64,000 bases of DNA from Bacteroidales bacterium UBA5762 (GCA_002418865.1 DIEY01000072.1:51808-115807), one strand, 5' to 3'. Counted from the first letter of the stretch, positions 1 to 8,743 are shown. The notes: generated from the letters alone by a model not told the origin. Numbers and translations: made by a program.

Positions 1-66
1 ATAAAAAAGATTTGAATCCTGAAATCTGGCATATCTTTGCAAAAACCTCCATATTTTAAAGTTGAG

Positions 67-1158
67 ATGTTGAAAGTTTTAAGTTCACAATTTTCAAGAA
101 CATACCGCTACCTAAAGGTTGTTTTGCTTATTGTAGTAAACATTCTATCGGCCAATTTGCTGAAATCTCAACCTCCAGTGGGATATTACGATGGTACAGA
201 AAATCTTACAGGCATTGCCCTACAAGCCAAGCTGCACGATATTATCGATGATCACACCTCCGTAAGCTATGGTTCTATTTTATTGCATTTCCAAACCACC
301 GATAAAAAACCTAATAACACGGTTTGGGATATGTATTCAGATGTCCCGGGCGGAAATCCTCCTTATATTTACTATTTCAATGAAGATGAGTGTGGAAACT
401 ACAATTCGGAAGGCGATTGTTTCAACCGGGAACATTCATGGCCTGCAAGCTGGTTTAACGATCAAATGCCCATGTACACTGATCTCTTTCATATTTATCC
501 TACCGATGGTTATGTAAATGGTAAACGCAGCAATTACCCCTATGGTGAAGTAGGCAGTGCTTCATGGACTTCTATGAATGGAGGTAAATTAGGAAACTGT
601 AATTACCCTGGATATACCCAAATAGTTTTCGAACCTATAGATGAATACAAAGGCGATTTGGCAAGAAGCTATTTTTATGTGGCAACGCGTTACTACAATG
701 AAGACAATGGCTGGCAAAGCAATGGCATGGTAACTGGCTCTCAGCTAAAACCCTGGGCAGTTAATATGCTGCTGGAATGGCATCATCAGGATCTTGTAAG
801 CCAAAAAGAAATCGACAGAAACAATGCCATATTCAACATCCAAAACAATAGAAATCCTTACATCGACCAACCCGATTTTGCCGATAAAATCTGGGGAAAT
901 GGAGCTGGTTTCCCACACGAAATTGCTGTGGTGTATCAACTCTATCCCAACCCTTGCCGTAACTTCCTAAAAATCGTACTGTATGACGGACAGAGACATT
1001 CCCATGTTTTTGTTCTTTCAGATATTTCTGGGCGCAAAATCTTTTCATCTTCTTTATATAGTGAAAAAGAAAATCTCATCGATATTTCTCATTTAAAGGC
1101 TGGAATATACATTGGGCAAATCGACAAGTATCCACCAATTAGAATTATCAAGCAATAA
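67..1158 (+). CDS. Secreted endonuclease I family nuclease with type IX secretion C-terminal domain
   Basis: Predicted extracellular DNA/RNA endonuclease of the EndA/NucM/Vvn (beta-beta-alpha-metal) family. Numbered from the ATG at 67, a hydrophobic signal segment spans about residues 15-34. The family core is clear: NREHSWP (120-126, containing the catalytic His), DLFHIYPTDG (139 onward), NGKRSN (151-156) and the NNRNPYIDQPD block. The last 75 residues, from YPNP to LKAGIY, look like a T9SS type A (Por_Secre_tail) sorting domain, so export through the outer membrane is inferred. The frame stays open to a TTG at 37, but the ATG at 67 gives a better signal peptide. The stop abuts the queD ATG directly, suggesting co-transcription although the functions look unrelated. 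Confidence 0.9.
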   Translation: MLKVLSSQFSRTYRYLKVVLLIVVNILSANLLKSQPPVGYYDGTENLTGIALQAKLHDIIDDHTSVSYGSILLHFQTTDKKPNNTVWDMYSDVPGGNPPYIYYFNEDECGNYNSEGDCFNREHSWPASWFNDQMPMYTDLFHIYPTDGYVNGKRSNYPYGEVGSASWTSMNGGKLGNCNYPGYTQIVFEPIDEYKGDLARSYFYVATRYYNEDNGWQSNGMVTGSQLKPWAVNMLLEWHHQDLVSQKEIDRNNAIFNIQNNRNPYIDQPDFADKIWGNGAGFPHEIAVVYQLYPNPCRNFLKIVLYDGQRHSHVFVLSDISGRKIFSSSLYSEKENLIDISHLKAGIYIGQIDKYPPIRIIKQ

Positions 1159-1614
1159 ATGCATTACATACGCATTACGAAGAAATTCAAGTTCGAAATG
1201 GCTCATGCGCTGGTAGGTCATGATGGCCCATGTCGTCATATTCATGGACATTCATATGAATTGTCCATCACACTGAAGGGTCAGCCAGTAAATGATTCTC
1301 TTTCACCCAAAAACGGTATGGTTATGGATTTTGGAGAGCTTAACCGCATTGTAAAATCTACCCTCATCGATCGTTTCGACCACGCCCTTGTATTGAATGA
1401 TACCGTTAGAGATGAAATTCCCAACAGCAGTCATGAATTGTTTGCCAGAACAATATGGGTAAAGTTTCAGCCTACCACAGAAAATCTTTTGCTTTATTTC
1501 GTCGAAATTTTGCAGCCCCTTCTTCCTTCAGACATAGAACTCTATTGCATAAAACTGAGTGAAACTGCCACTTCATTTGCAGAGTGGTATGCACCCGACC
1601 AAAGCGCCTATTGA
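1159..1614 (+). CDS. queD: 6-carboxytetrahydropterin synthase / 6-pyruvoyl-tetrahydropterin synthase family (QueD)
   Basis: Cytosolic zinc enzyme that converts dihydroneopterin triphosphate to 6-carboxy-5,6,7,8-tetrahydropterin on the route to queuosine. In 151 residues it shows the family signature: zinc ligands H16 (in EMAHAL), H29 and H31 (in HIHGHSYE), with the catalytic Cys at C25 in CRHIHGH, the spacing typical of QueD. MVMDFGEL, FDHALVLND, PTTENL and the C-terminal KLSETATSFAEW block are also family-like. It starts on the base after the upstream stop codon. Other queuosine genes are not in the window, so QueD rather than a PTPS of another pathway is the default call. Confidence 0.9.
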   Translation: MHYIRITKKFKFEMAHALVGHDGPCRHIHGHSYELSITLKGQPVNDSLSPKNGMVMDFGELNRIVKSTLIDRFDHALVLNDTVRDEIPNSSHELFARTIWVKFQPTTENLLLYFVEILQPLLPSDIELYCIKLSETATSFAEWYAPDQSAY

Positions 1615-1618
1615 TTTT

Positions 1619-2614
1619 TTATTGTGGCTTGTATATCAGCCTTACCAGAACATCTCCCACCATTTGCAATGATTGTGGATCGACATGCTCGAGATTATCC
1701 TGTAGAGTATGCCAATGTTCGAAAAAAGAACTTCCTTGTGGGTCATTCTCGAGATGAATGATATCTATCATGGGAATTCCGGCGTATTTATTCACATAGT
1801 AATGGTCATCGGTAATAAAGCCTCCTTTTTGCTTGGGGAAATATTTGCCATAGCCCAGAGATGCTGCAATATCCCAGATTTTTTTTACCACATCGGGAGC
1901 ATAATACATGGAGAATCCTTCCATGAGAAAGGATGGTTGTGGCACTCCTACCATATCAAGCAACACACCGTATCTGGCATTATAGGAGGGAATATGTTTA
2001 TTTCGGCTCCAATATTGAGATCCCAGGCCCCACCAGTCCTCACCCTGCTGGGTTTGCAAATCTTCGGGAGGTCCATAATCTTCGGCATCGAATAAAATAA
2101 TATCTACACCAATGTTTGGTGGATAAGTATGCATGATTCTGGCCAATTCTAAAAGAACACCCACACCACTGGCCCCGTCATTGGCTCCGTCTATGGGTTT
2201 ATTACGATTGGCAGGATTGGGGTCATGGTCGGCAAAAGGACGTGAATCCCAATGCGAAGCTAAAAGTATACGAGAAGAAGCTTCAGGATGAAATGAGGCA
2301 ATAATATTCCGACCATGTATTACTTGGCCATTATAGGCTCTTGCCTGAAATGCTTGCACTGTAACATCGGAAGTATAGGTACGCAATTTTTCGATAAGCC
2401 AGTCACCACAACGCTTATTGGCTTCAGAATTCGATACACGGGGACCGTAACTGATTTGCTTAGCCACAAAACTGAAGGCAGTATCGCCAGAAAAAGAAGG
2501 ATAAAACGTCGTATCAATAGTAATTTTTGGTTTCTTCTCTGGTTGGGGCCCTTTACAAGAATACATCAACAGCAGAACCATGCAAAACAACCCAAGATAT
2601 TTAACGGCTTTCAT
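1619..2614 (-). CDS. M28 family lipoprotein, type II glutaminyl-peptide cyclotransferase-like
   Basis: 331-residue zinc hydrolase-fold protein with a lipoprotein signal (lipobox LLMYSC near residue 20), so probably anchored in the envelope. The core matches M28 proteins that in Bacteroidota act as glutaminyl cyclases, forming N-terminal pyroglutamate on exported proteins: SHWDSRPFADHDP, PIDGANDGASGVGVLLELAR (zinc Asp), DAEDYG (acidic pair) and DDHYYVNKYAGIPMIDIIH (zinc His). Glutaminyl cyclase is favoured because HWDSRPFAD and the single-zinc layout resemble the type II cyclases; an aminopeptidase cannot be excluded by eye. It converges with queD, the two stop codons being 4 bases apart. Confidence 0.8.
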   Translation of the reverse strand: MKAVKYLGLFCMVLLLMYSCKGPQPEKKPKITIDTTFYPSFSGDTAFSFVAKQISYGPRVSNSEANKRCGDWLIEKLRTYTSDVTVQAFQARAYNGQVIHGRNIIASFHPEASSRILLASHWDSRPFADHDPNPANRNKPIDGANDGASGVGVLLELARIMHTYPPNIGVDIILFDAEDYGPPEDLQTQQGEDWWGLGSQYWSRNKHIPSYNARYGVLLDMVGVPQPSFLMEGFSMYYAPDVVKKIWDIAASLGYGKYFPKQKGGFITDDHYYVNKYAGIPMIDIIHLENDPQGSSFFEHWHTLQDNLEHVDPQSLQMVGDVLVRLIYKPQ

Positions 2615-2633
2615 CTGTTTATGACTTTGGTTT

Positions 2634-2862
2634 TTATTTAGAACTTCTTGTCAGCTCAAAATCCGAACCAAAGATATAACTTTCGAGGGGTTTGAGTGCT
2701 TTTGGTCCTATCTCTATGATCCTGAGAAAATCAAGAAGTGTTTCGGTATTGTTCATATATTCCACAGCAATAACAACTTCGGGAGCTTCATCTTAACTCA
2801 ACGGCTTTGTTTTCACAACAGCGAGGACACCACCTGCGTCCTACAATCTCAAGTTTGCTCAT
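2634..2862 (-). pseudogene. Small ORF (about 75 codons) interrupted by a one-base frameshift
   Basis: Reading the minus strand from ATG at 2862, 24 residues are open (including WCPRCCENKAVEL) before TGA at 2788-2790. The next frame carries straight on with DEAPEVVIAVEYMNN through ESYIFGSDFELTRSSK to TAA at 2636-2634. Removing one base near 2793-2796 fuses the two into a protein of about 75 residues with ordinary composition. I do not recognise the family; the Cys-Pro-x-Cys-Cys cluster might bind metal or be redox-active. A real frameshift, a sequencing error and chance all remain possible. It lies 20 bases upstream of the M28 gene on the same strand. Confidence 0.35.
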
Positions 2863-2920
2863 ATCTTAGGTATTGAACTCTACAAACTACTTAAAAAAGT
2901 ATTTTTCTTCCCATAAAACA

Positions 2921-2947
2921 TTTGAAACAATAAAATTCATATATTTG
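2921..2947 (+). promoter_or_regulatory. Bacteroidota-type promoter for the small outer-membrane protein
   Basis: TTTG at 2921-2924 (-33-like) and TATATTTG at 2940-2947, an exact match to TAnnTTTG. The spacer is 15 bases, a little shorter than usual. The start codon follows 57 bases later, leaving an A-rich leader. No laboratory data; motif match only. Confidence 0.5.
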
Positions 2948-3004
2948 CCTAAATAATAAGCTATTTTTTAGCTTCTAATTGTTAAATTTTAAAAACTAAA
3001 AAAA

Positions 3005-3454
3005 ATGAAAAAGGCAATTTGCTTGGTACTAATCATTGTGGCGGGATTTATGCATGTTGAGTTACTGCAAGCCCAAAAAAATTACGGAAGATATGAACTC
3101 GGGTTACGGCTTGGAGATACTTACGGAGGCTCGGCTGCGGTTGATGCTATGTTTCCATTGGCAGGCAATCGGCTTCATGCAAATCTTTCTTTTCACCACG
3201 ATGGCCTCATTTTGGCAGGGTTATATGATTGGGGCTTCCCTATTGCTCCTAATTTCATCTTTTACCCTGGCGTAGGCGGTATAGTATATATTGGTGACGA
3301 TTTCCGACTCGGAGTTACAGGAGAATTGGGATTCGAATATGCTTTCAATATTCCTTTAAGCATTGGACTGGACTGGCGGCCAGTTATAACCATCATCGAT
3401 GAAGGAGGTTTTTCGGGAGATGGCTTTGGTTTAAACATCCGATACCGATTCTAA
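3005..3454 (+). CDS. Small outer-membrane beta-barrel-like protein
   Basis: 149-residue exported protein of unknown function. A Sec signal peptide (MKKAICLVLIIVAGF to LLQAQ, about residues 1-24) is followed by alternating hydrophobic/polar strands rich in Gly and aromatics, such as YELGLRLGDTYGG, LHANLSFHHDG, NFIFYPGVGGIVYIG and FRLGVTGELGFEYAF. The protein ends in NIRYRF, and a terminal Phe is the usual Bam recognition signal of outer-membrane barrels. The length suits a barrel of about 8 strands. It is monocistronic with its own promoter and followed by a 476-base gap. Confidence 0.7.
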   Translation: MKKAICLVLIIVAGFMHVELLQAQKNYGRYELGLRLGDTYGGSAAVDAMFPLAGNRLHANLSFHHDGLILAGLYDWGFPIAPNFIFYPGVGGIVYIGDDFRLGVTGELGFEYAFNIPLSIGLDWRPVITIIDEGGFSGDGFGLNIRYRF

Positions 3455-3930
3455 ATCCTCGCTCGAGCGCCGAAATATGATATAATAAAATTTGTTAAAT
3501 TGCAATCCATTCGATTTTTCATAAAGGATTGAAAGAAAAGGCTAGCGAACCAAAAAGAGAAAGCTAATTTAAGCTTCTCTTAAAAAACTAATACTCATCA
3601 TCCTTATTTAAAGATTATTCTGGCATTTACTGGGCTCACTACTTACGAAGAAGATATTATCTGAGACAGCAAAGGATTTGTTCCGTCTTTACTTTCAAGA
3701 TAATTTCATGCTATGATATGTGGAAAATAAAAAAACAGATTCCTATCATATTCAAGTAAAATACAGAGTGTTCGGCGGAAAATAATCAAAAATCTGCAAT
3801 GATTTCAAATAAAATCCTCGTGATAAGATAAGGGGAAATATCAAGCCTTAGTGAACATTTCCGAAGATGATTTATCTTAGTGAAAACTTAATGAAAAGCA
3901 AGCTTAATTTTGCAAAACAAATTCTAACGA
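3455..3930. other. Intergenic region, 476 bases, nothing recognised apart from a promoter box
   Basis: AT-rich sequence with no convincing reading frame, RNA gene or strong hairpin. Only the meaB-proximal TAnnTTTG box near its right end stands out. Confidence 0.5.
3905..3912 (+). promoter_or_regulatory. -7 box (TAATTTTG) upstream of meaB
   Basis: Exact TAnnTTTG match 18 bases before the meaB ATG, implying a leader of only about a dozen bases. No clear -33 TTTG is visible at the expected distance. The same TAATTTTGCA string precedes ispG. Confidence 0.45.
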
Positions 3931-5037
3931 ATGGATAGCAAGAAGAAAAAATCAGCTACTGCATTGAAGGTGAATGAGGGTATAGAACCGCCGCCACCTA
4001 TCAATGAAGAATTGTTAAAAAGACCATTAAAACAAAAAGATATCCATCCAGCTGAGTATTATGTAGAAGGAATTATTGAGGGGAATCGTTCTATTTTATC
4101 TCAAGCCATTACTTTGGTCGAAAGCTCGTTAACGACGCATCAGAAACTGGCACAAAAGATTATTGAGAGTTGTTTGAAAAAATCAGGAAACTCGGTAAGA
4201 ATAGGAATTACGGGTATTCCTGGAGTAGGAAAGAGTACATTTATAGAAGCATTTGGGAAACAGTTAACTCAAATGGGGCATAAGGTGGCTGTTTTGGCCA
4301 TAGATCCAAGCAGTCAGCGTTCGAAAGGAAGTATCTTGGGTGATAAGACCCGAATGATGAAGTTATCGGCTGATCCCAATGCCTATATTAGGCCTTCTCC
4401 TTCGGCAGGTTCGCTTGGAGGCGTTGCCCGTAAAACCCGAGAAACGGTTACCTTGTGTGAAGCAGCAGGATTTGACATTATCATTATCGAAACTGTAGGA
4501 GTTGGGCAGTCGGAAACTACAGTTCATTCTATGGTCGATTTTTTCTTGCTATTAATGCTGGCCGGGGCTGGCGATGAGCTTCAGGGCATCAAGAGAGGAA
4601 TAATGGAAATGGCTGATGCTATCGTTATCAACAAGGCAGATGGGGATAATCTCCCGAAAGCTCAACAGGCTAAAAGTCAATACGAAAGTGCCTTGCATCT
4701 TTTCCCACCTAAAACTTCGGGCTGGTCACCCAAAGTCTTACTCTGTTCCTCTATCTATCAAACAGGCATAAGCCAAATATGGGATATAATGAATGAATAT
4801 ATAGAAATAGTCAAAAATAATGGGTATTTCTGGGAAAACAGAAAACGTCAATCTATTCAACTTATGAACGACACACTTCATGAATACTTGCTCGAGTCGT
4901 TTTTTTCGAATCCTACTATAGAGAATAAATATCAACAATTACAGAAAAAGGTAATGAATAGTGAGCTTAATCCTTATAAAGCAGCCCATGAGCTTTTCGA
5001 TCTTTACTTACACATAATGAGCACTCTGAAAGCATAA
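3931..5037 (+). CDS. meaB: Methylmalonyl-CoA mutase-associated GTPase MeaB
   Basis: G3E-family P-loop GTPase that chaperones B12 loading and protection of methylmalonyl-CoA mutase. Walker A GITGIPGVGKSTF lies at about residues 92-104. It is followed by VLAIDPSSQRSKGSILGDKTRM, IIIIETVGVGQSE and the NKADG base-recognition motif, all diagnostic of MeaB/ArgK. At 368 residues it is about the usual size, with a Lys-rich N-terminus. The mutase subunits are not in this window, so their presence elsewhere is inferred from established MeaB biology. MeaB fits with propionate/succinate interconversion in a fermenter. Confidence 0.93.
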   Translation: MDSKKKKSATALKVNEGIEPPPPINEELLKRPLKQKDIHPAEYYVEGIIEGNRSILSQAITLVESSLTTHQKLAQKIIESCLKKSGNSVRIGITGIPGVGKSTFIEAFGKQLTQMGHKVAVLAIDPSSQRSKGSILGDKTRMMKLSADPNAYIRPSPSAGSLGGVARKTRETVTLCEAAGFDIIIIETVGVGQSETTVHSMVDFFLLLMLAGAGDELQGIKRGIMEMADAIVINKADGDNLPKAQQAKSQYESALHLFPPKTSGWSPKVLLCSSIYQTGISQIWDIMNEYIEIVKNNGYFWENRKRQSIQLMNDTLHEYLLESFFSNPTIENKYQQLQKKVMNSELNPYKAAHELFDLYLHIMSTLKA

Positions 5038-5068
5038 GGTAGTTGATGGATGTTGATATAGAAAATTG

Positions 5069-5086
5069 GAAAGTTCATAAAGTTGA
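5069..5086 (+). repeat. 18-base intergenic repeat, copy 1
   Basis: GAAAGTTCATAAAGTTGA occurs here and, inverted, at 16658-16675. The local context (5069-5100) shows a loose 9-base period, AAAGTTCAT / AAAGTTGAG / AAATTGAAA. Both copies lie in noncoding DNA. The rest of the 5038-5362 gap is purine-rich and holds no recognisable gene. Confidence 0.45.
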
Positions 5087-5362
5087 GAAATTGAAAAGTA
5101 ATAAGTGTTTGGTAGATAGAATTTGGAGAAATGAATTCATGAATATATAGGGCTAAAACTAAATACAGAAGATTGAGCTTGGTGAAACGGGGAATGGAGA
5201 TTAAAGGATGTAAGAATGAGAAATGGCGATAAGGGCACAAAAAACAGGGAAAGGAGATGAGGGAAAAAAGCTTAAAAGGAGCAATCTTCTTTTAACAAAA
5301 ATAATGCTCTAGTGGCAGAGCGATAATAAAGGGATTGAATGAAGGACGAATCTCTCAGAATG

Positions 5363-5400
5363 AAAAAACCGACTCAATGAGAAAGCTGAGTCGGTTTTTT
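5363..5400. terminator. Bidirectional intrinsic terminator between meaB and tonB
   Basis: Perfect 14-base inverted repeat: AAAAAACCGACTCA (5363-5376), a 10-base loop, and TGAGTCGGTTTTTT (5387-5400). The CCGACTCA stem is flanked by A6/T6 tracts, so it can terminate on both strands. It sits between the convergent meaB and tonB genes; the tonB stop is 24 bases away. Confidence 0.9.
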
Positions 5401-5423
5401 CATAATATAAAGGATATATTATT

Positions 5424-6110
5424 TTATTGTAAGGTAAATTTAATAGGCATATTAAATTGTACACGAACGGGTTTACCTCTTTGGTTACCAGGAATCCATT
5501 TTGGCATCATTTTTACGACGCGCACTGCTTCTTCGTCGCATCCTCCGCCTATGCCTCTTATAACTTTTACATTTGTAATGCTTCCATCGGGTTCTACCAC
5601 AAAGGTTACATAAACTACACCTTGAATCCCTGATTCGCGGGCTATTTGCGGATACTTAATGTTTTGGAGTAAAAATTTCATACGTGCCTCTTCACCTCCT
5701 GGAAATTCAGGCATTGATTCTACTATTGTAAATATTTCCTGTTCTTCGATTTGTTCATCATCCTTAGAAATGTTTTGAACTGGAACATATTCTTGAATTA
5801 CAGTGCTTTGTGTAGCTTCGGCATCAATGGTAAAATCTGTTTCAATGTCAGCATTGTCTTCAACTATATTGAGAACAGTTACTTGTTGAGGGGGTGGAGG
5901 CGGAGTTGGTGGAGTTTCCTGTTTTGTAATTTCTACCATTTCTTCAGGAATATCTAAGGCTTGCCGTTGAAATACTTCAACCGTCTTCTTTTCGTAAGTT
6001 TTCCATTCGAAGGCAACCAAAACTAAGGCTAAAGATATTACCAGGCCTATTTCTACAAAGATACCTCTTTTACTTTCGAGATCGGCTTTGGATGATTTTT
6101 TCTCAATCAT
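5424..6110 (-). CDS. tonB: TonB family energy transducer
   Basis: Inner-membrane protein that couples the proton-motive force to TonB-dependent outer-membrane receptors. It has a short cytoplasmic N-terminus, one membrane segment at about residues 18-36 (FVEIGLVISLALVLVAF), a proline-rich periplasmic stretch (PPTPPPPPQQ, about 66-75), an acidic linker, and a TonB C-terminal domain from about residue 140. That domain contains MPEFPGGEEARMKFL, IKYPQIARESGIQGVVYV, GGGCDEEAVRVVK and PVRVQFNMPIKF. The PEFPGG and YP motifs are typical of Bacteroidota TonB. No ExbB/ExbD genes adjoin it. Length (228) is normal. Confidence 0.93.
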   Translation of the reverse strand: MIEKKSSKADLESKRGIFVEIGLVISLALVLVAFEWKTYEKKTVEVFQRQALDIPEEMVEITKQETPPTPPPPPQQVTVLNIVEDNADIETDFTIDAEATQSTVIQEYVPVQNISKDDEQIEEQEIFTIVESMPEFPGGEEARMKFLLQNIKYPQIARESGIQGVVYVTFVVEPDGSITNVKVIRGIGGGCDEEAVRVVKMMPKWIPGNQRGKPVRVQFNMPIKFTLQ

Positions 6111-6268
6111 AGGTCAAAATTTTTTATCTTGTTTTTATCAAATAACGTGCTAAATTATAAACTATTTCGTAAATTATACCATCTCCATTAAATATTTTCC
6201 TCTTTTGGCTTGCATCTAATGAGATATTTATGATAGATGTTTTGAGCAATGGAATCGATTCAAAAAGT

Positions 6269-6652
6269 TTAGAGTGATTCTATAAATGTTCGATAGGATT
6301 GAGCATCGAGTAAATCATTTATCTCAAGAGGGTCGGTAAGACTGATTTTTACAATCCAACCTTCTCCATAAGGGTCTTTATTAAGTAAATCAGCATTTTC
6401 GGAAAGTTTTTCATTAAACTCGACAATTTTGCCCGAAACGGGCATATAGATTTCTTCGACTGTTTTTACAGCTTCTATGCTTCCAAGGCTTTCTCCTTTT
6501 TCAAGCATTTCACCTACGGTTTGAACATCTACAAACACAATGTCACCCATTTGACTTTGTGCATAATCGGTGATGCCTACCTTGGCCAAATCGCCTTCTA
6601 CCCTAATCCATTCGTGTTCACGGGTGTACTTTAAATCGTCCAATATGTTCAT
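6269..6652 (-). CDS. gcvH: Glycine cleavage system H protein
   Basis: Lipoyl carrier that shuttles the aminomethyl group between the P, T and L proteins of glycine cleavage. In 127 residues it has the full lipoyl domain: YTREHEWIRVEGDLAKVGITDYAQ, MGDIVFVD, and the lipoylation site GSIEAVKTVEEIYMP with the acceptor at K63. NEDPYGEGW-type residues appear as NKDPYGEGWIVKI. It is a single gene here; P, T and L proteins are not nearby. Its own -7 box lies about 33 bases upstream. Confidence 0.96.
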   Translation of the reverse strand: MNILDDLKYTREHEWIRVEGDLAKVGITDYAQSQMGDIVFVDVQTVGEMLEKGESLGSIEAVKTVEEIYMPVSGKIVEFNEKLSENADLLNKDPYGEGWIVKISLTDPLEINDLLDAQSYRTFIESL

Positions 6653-6684
6653 TTTTCGTTCTTTTATATTTTTATTGTTGACGG

Positions 6685-6692
6685 CAAATATA
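6685..6692 (-). promoter_or_regulatory. -7 box (TATATTTG) upstream of gcvH
   Basis: Plus-strand CAAATATA, an exact TAnnTTTG on the minus strand, 32 bases before the gcvH start. A CAA (TTG) at 6716-6718 could serve as the -33 element with a 23-base spacer. Confidence 0.45.
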
Positions 6693-6814
6693 TGATTTTC
6701 TTTTAAGTTATAGCCAATTGATAAAATTCAGGAAAGATTTCGAAAAATTGCTCGAGATTACCAAAACATAGTTTTGAGCGAAAAAATAGATGCAATAGAA
6801 GTAAATAACGAGAT

Positions 6815-7384
6815 TCAGTGTGAAAGTAAAAAATCATCCACTACATGAATAGCTTCATTAATGGCTCGTTCTAAGTCATCGTTAATAATAATAACATCGA
6901 ATGAAGGGGCAAAGGTTAGTTCAAAAGCGGCTTTGTTCAGTCGTTGGCTAAGAGATTCTTCAGTTTCGGTGCCTCTAAGGCGTAGCCGTTGTTCTAAAAT
7001 CTGTAACGAAGGAGGTTGAATAAAAATGGTTAGAGCTTCAGATTGGAAGATATTTTTTAAATTGAGTGCTCCCTTCACATCAACGTCAAAAACTGGATTT
7101 TTCCCTTGTGTTAAGATTCTATCCAATTCGCTTTTTTGAGTTCCGTAAAAAATTCCTGGATACACTTCTTGCCATTCAATAAATTCATCACTCTCGATTT
7201 TTCGCCGAAATTCTTCTGAGCTAATAAAGTAATAATCCTTTGCATTGATTTCGCCAGGCCGCTGAGATCGACTAGTAGTAGAGACCGAAAATGCCAGTTG
7301 GGGAAAATGTTTTAAAACTGCTTTTACGATTGTGGTTTTCCCCCCACCCGAAGGAGCCGAAAAGATCAACATTTTCCTGTTCAT
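6815..7384 (-). CDS. gmk: Guanylate kinase
   Basis: Phosphorylates GMP to GDP with ATP. The P-loop APSGGGKTT lies at residues 10-18. The GMP-binding region holds STTSRSQRPGEINAKDYYFIS and EFIEWQEVYPGIFYGTQ, the lid region FDVDVKGALNLK, and RLRLRGTETEESLSQRL follows, all in canonical order. 189 residues is the normal size. Its ATG lies 4 bases after the yicC stop, so yicC-gmk is an operon, an arrangement common across bacteria. Confidence 0.97.
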   Translation of the reverse strand: MNRKMLIFSAPSGGGKTTIVKAVLKHFPQLAFSVSTTSRSQRPGEINAKDYYFISSEEFRRKIESDEFIEWQEVYPGIFYGTQKSELDRILTQGKNPVFDVDVKGALNLKNIFQSEALTIFIQPPSLQILEQRLRLRGTETEESLSQRLNKAAFELTFAPSFDVIIINDDLERAINEAIHVVDDFLLSH

Positions 7385-7388
7385 TACT

Positions 7389-8267
7389 TTAGAGAATATT
7401 CAAAAGCTGTTCTTTTATTTTTTCGAGTTCGTCTTTCATGGAAACCACAATTTGCTGTATGCCCGCATGATTGGCTTTCGATCCTAAAGTGTTGATTTCA
7501 CGGCCAATTTCCTGAGCTATGAAACCAAGTTTTTTCCCCTGAGCGCTTTCTTCTTCCATAGTGCGCAAAAAATGATGCAAGTGTTTGGTAAGTCGAATCT
7601 TCTCTTCAGTGAAATCAATTTTCTCAAGCCAATAAATCATTTCCTGTTCGAATCGGTTCTTATCGTAAACCGGTTGATTGGGTAAGTTCATCAACTCTTT
7701 TATGATTTTATTTCGCAACGATTCTATGCGTTCCTCCTCAAAAGGCTGAATACTTTGAAGCATACTCTCAATCTCTTTAATTCTGTTTTCCATATCTTTT
7801 GCTAAAATGAGACCTTCTTCTTTTCTGAATGCAATCACTTTACTCAAAGCCTCATTCAAACCCTTCAGCAACAGATTCCACACTTCTTCAGCTATTTCTG
7901 ACTCAGGGTTTTTGAAAACCTCAGGCAAACGTGCAATGATTTCTAAATAATCAGTTAGTGAATTTTCAATGCCAAGTTGCTTTTCTAAGATTTTGAGTTG
8001 ATCGTAATAATTTACAGCAACAGGAAGATTCAAAGTAGCTACATGCGAGCCGTCAGTATAATCGATATTAATGACGGTATCAATCTTCCCTCTCTCAAGA
8101 GCAGCAATAATCAAATTTCGAATTTCATATTCTTTTTCACGGTATAGAGTAGGCAGTTTTAAATTTAAATCGGCTTGGCGGCTATTGAGGGAACGGATTT
8201 CTATGGTGATGGTCTTGCCATTGGTCATCAATTGAGCCTTCCCAAAACCAGTCATGGATTGAATCAT
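7389..8267 (-). CDS. yicC: YicC family protein (YicC/YloC endoribonuclease family)
   Basis: 292-residue member of the conserved YicC family, some members of which have been linked to RNA degradation. N-terminus MIQSMTGFGKAQ and the RSLNSRQADLNLKLPTLYREKE block are the family signature. The C-terminal domain ends with EESAQGKKLGFIAQEIGREINTLGSKANHAGIQ, including the conserved Gln-Glu-x-x-Arg-Glu-x-Asn-Thr pattern. It is the first gene of an operon with gmk. Function in Bacteroidota is not established. Confidence 0.93.
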   Translation of the reverse strand: MIQSMTGFGKAQLMTNGKTITIEIRSLNSRQADLNLKLPTLYREKEYEIRNLIIAALERGKIDTVINIDYTDGSHVATLNLPVAVNYYDQLKILEKQLGIENSLTDYLEIIARLPEVFKNPESEIAEEVWNLLLKGLNEALSKVIAFRKEEGLILAKDMENRIKEIESMLQSIQPFEEERIESLRNKIIKELMNLPNQPVYDKNRFEQEMIYWLEKIDFTEEKIRLTKHLHHFLRTMEEESAQGKKLGFIAQEIGREINTLGSKANHAGIQQIVVSMKDELEKIKEQLLNIL

Positions 8268-8285
8268 CTTTTACAGCTTTAAATG

Positions 8286-8293
8286 CAAATTTA
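8286..8293 (-). promoter_or_regulatory. -7 box (TAAATTTG) upstream of yicC-gmk
   Basis: Plus-strand CAAATTTA reads TAAATTTG on the minus strand, 18 bases before the yicC ATG. No clear -33 element is seen. Confidence 0.4.
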
Positions 8294-8716
8294 CTGGATA
8301 ATTTTCACTAAGCAGGCAGATGGATAAAAATCTTTCCTTGTTTTGCAATGTAACATAGCTTTTTAGGGGGAAAAATAAGTATGTAATATGTAATAAGTGA
8401 GAAAAAGATCGCATAGATTTTCACGCAGATAAGACTGAATAATCATTAGTTTCACTAAGCAAGAAAAAATTTAAAAAGTTCTCCCAGATGTTAGCCAATA
8501 TTCTTGTAAATCTTCGAAGATAATAATGGGCGTCTATCAGAGTAAAAGATAAATTGGCATTCATCGTCGAGAGGGGGAAAATTAAAGAATATATAGATGT
8601 GTACAAGTATTTCTCTCCATTCGACAAATGTAGTCTTGGTAAAGATGAGGAAGAAAGATAAAGGAATTTCAAAAAAGGAATGGCTTTCAGATTAATTGCA
8701 AATTTTTTTCATTTTT
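8294..8716. other. Intergenic region between divergent yicC and the kinase cluster
   Basis: About 420 bases with no confident gene. It contains a GCATAGATTTTCACGCAGATAAG string at 8411-8433 and, on the plus strand at about 8456-8660, a frame that would be protein-like (AFIVERGKIKEYIDVYKY) but for two adjacent stops near 8518. I do not recognise the product; decay or chance are equally likely. Confidence 0.3.
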
Positions 8717-8743
8717 TTTGGTTTGATAAAATTTTTATCTTTG
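8717..8743 (+). promoter_or_regulatory. Bacteroidota-type promoter for the histidine kinase cluster
   Basis: TTTG at 8717-8720 and TATCTTTG at 8736-8743 (exact TAnnTTTG), 15-base spacer, the same spacing as upstream of 3005. It lies downstream of the first in-frame ATG (8680), which argues that translation starts later, at the TTG at 8809. Confidence 0.5.

Noticed and set aside
8421..8672. Open minus-strand frame of 83 codons between yicC and the kinase
   Set aside because: Low-complexity Ser/Leu/Phe composition, no recognisable motif, and the plus strand looks equally plausible as decayed sequence; not reported as a gene.
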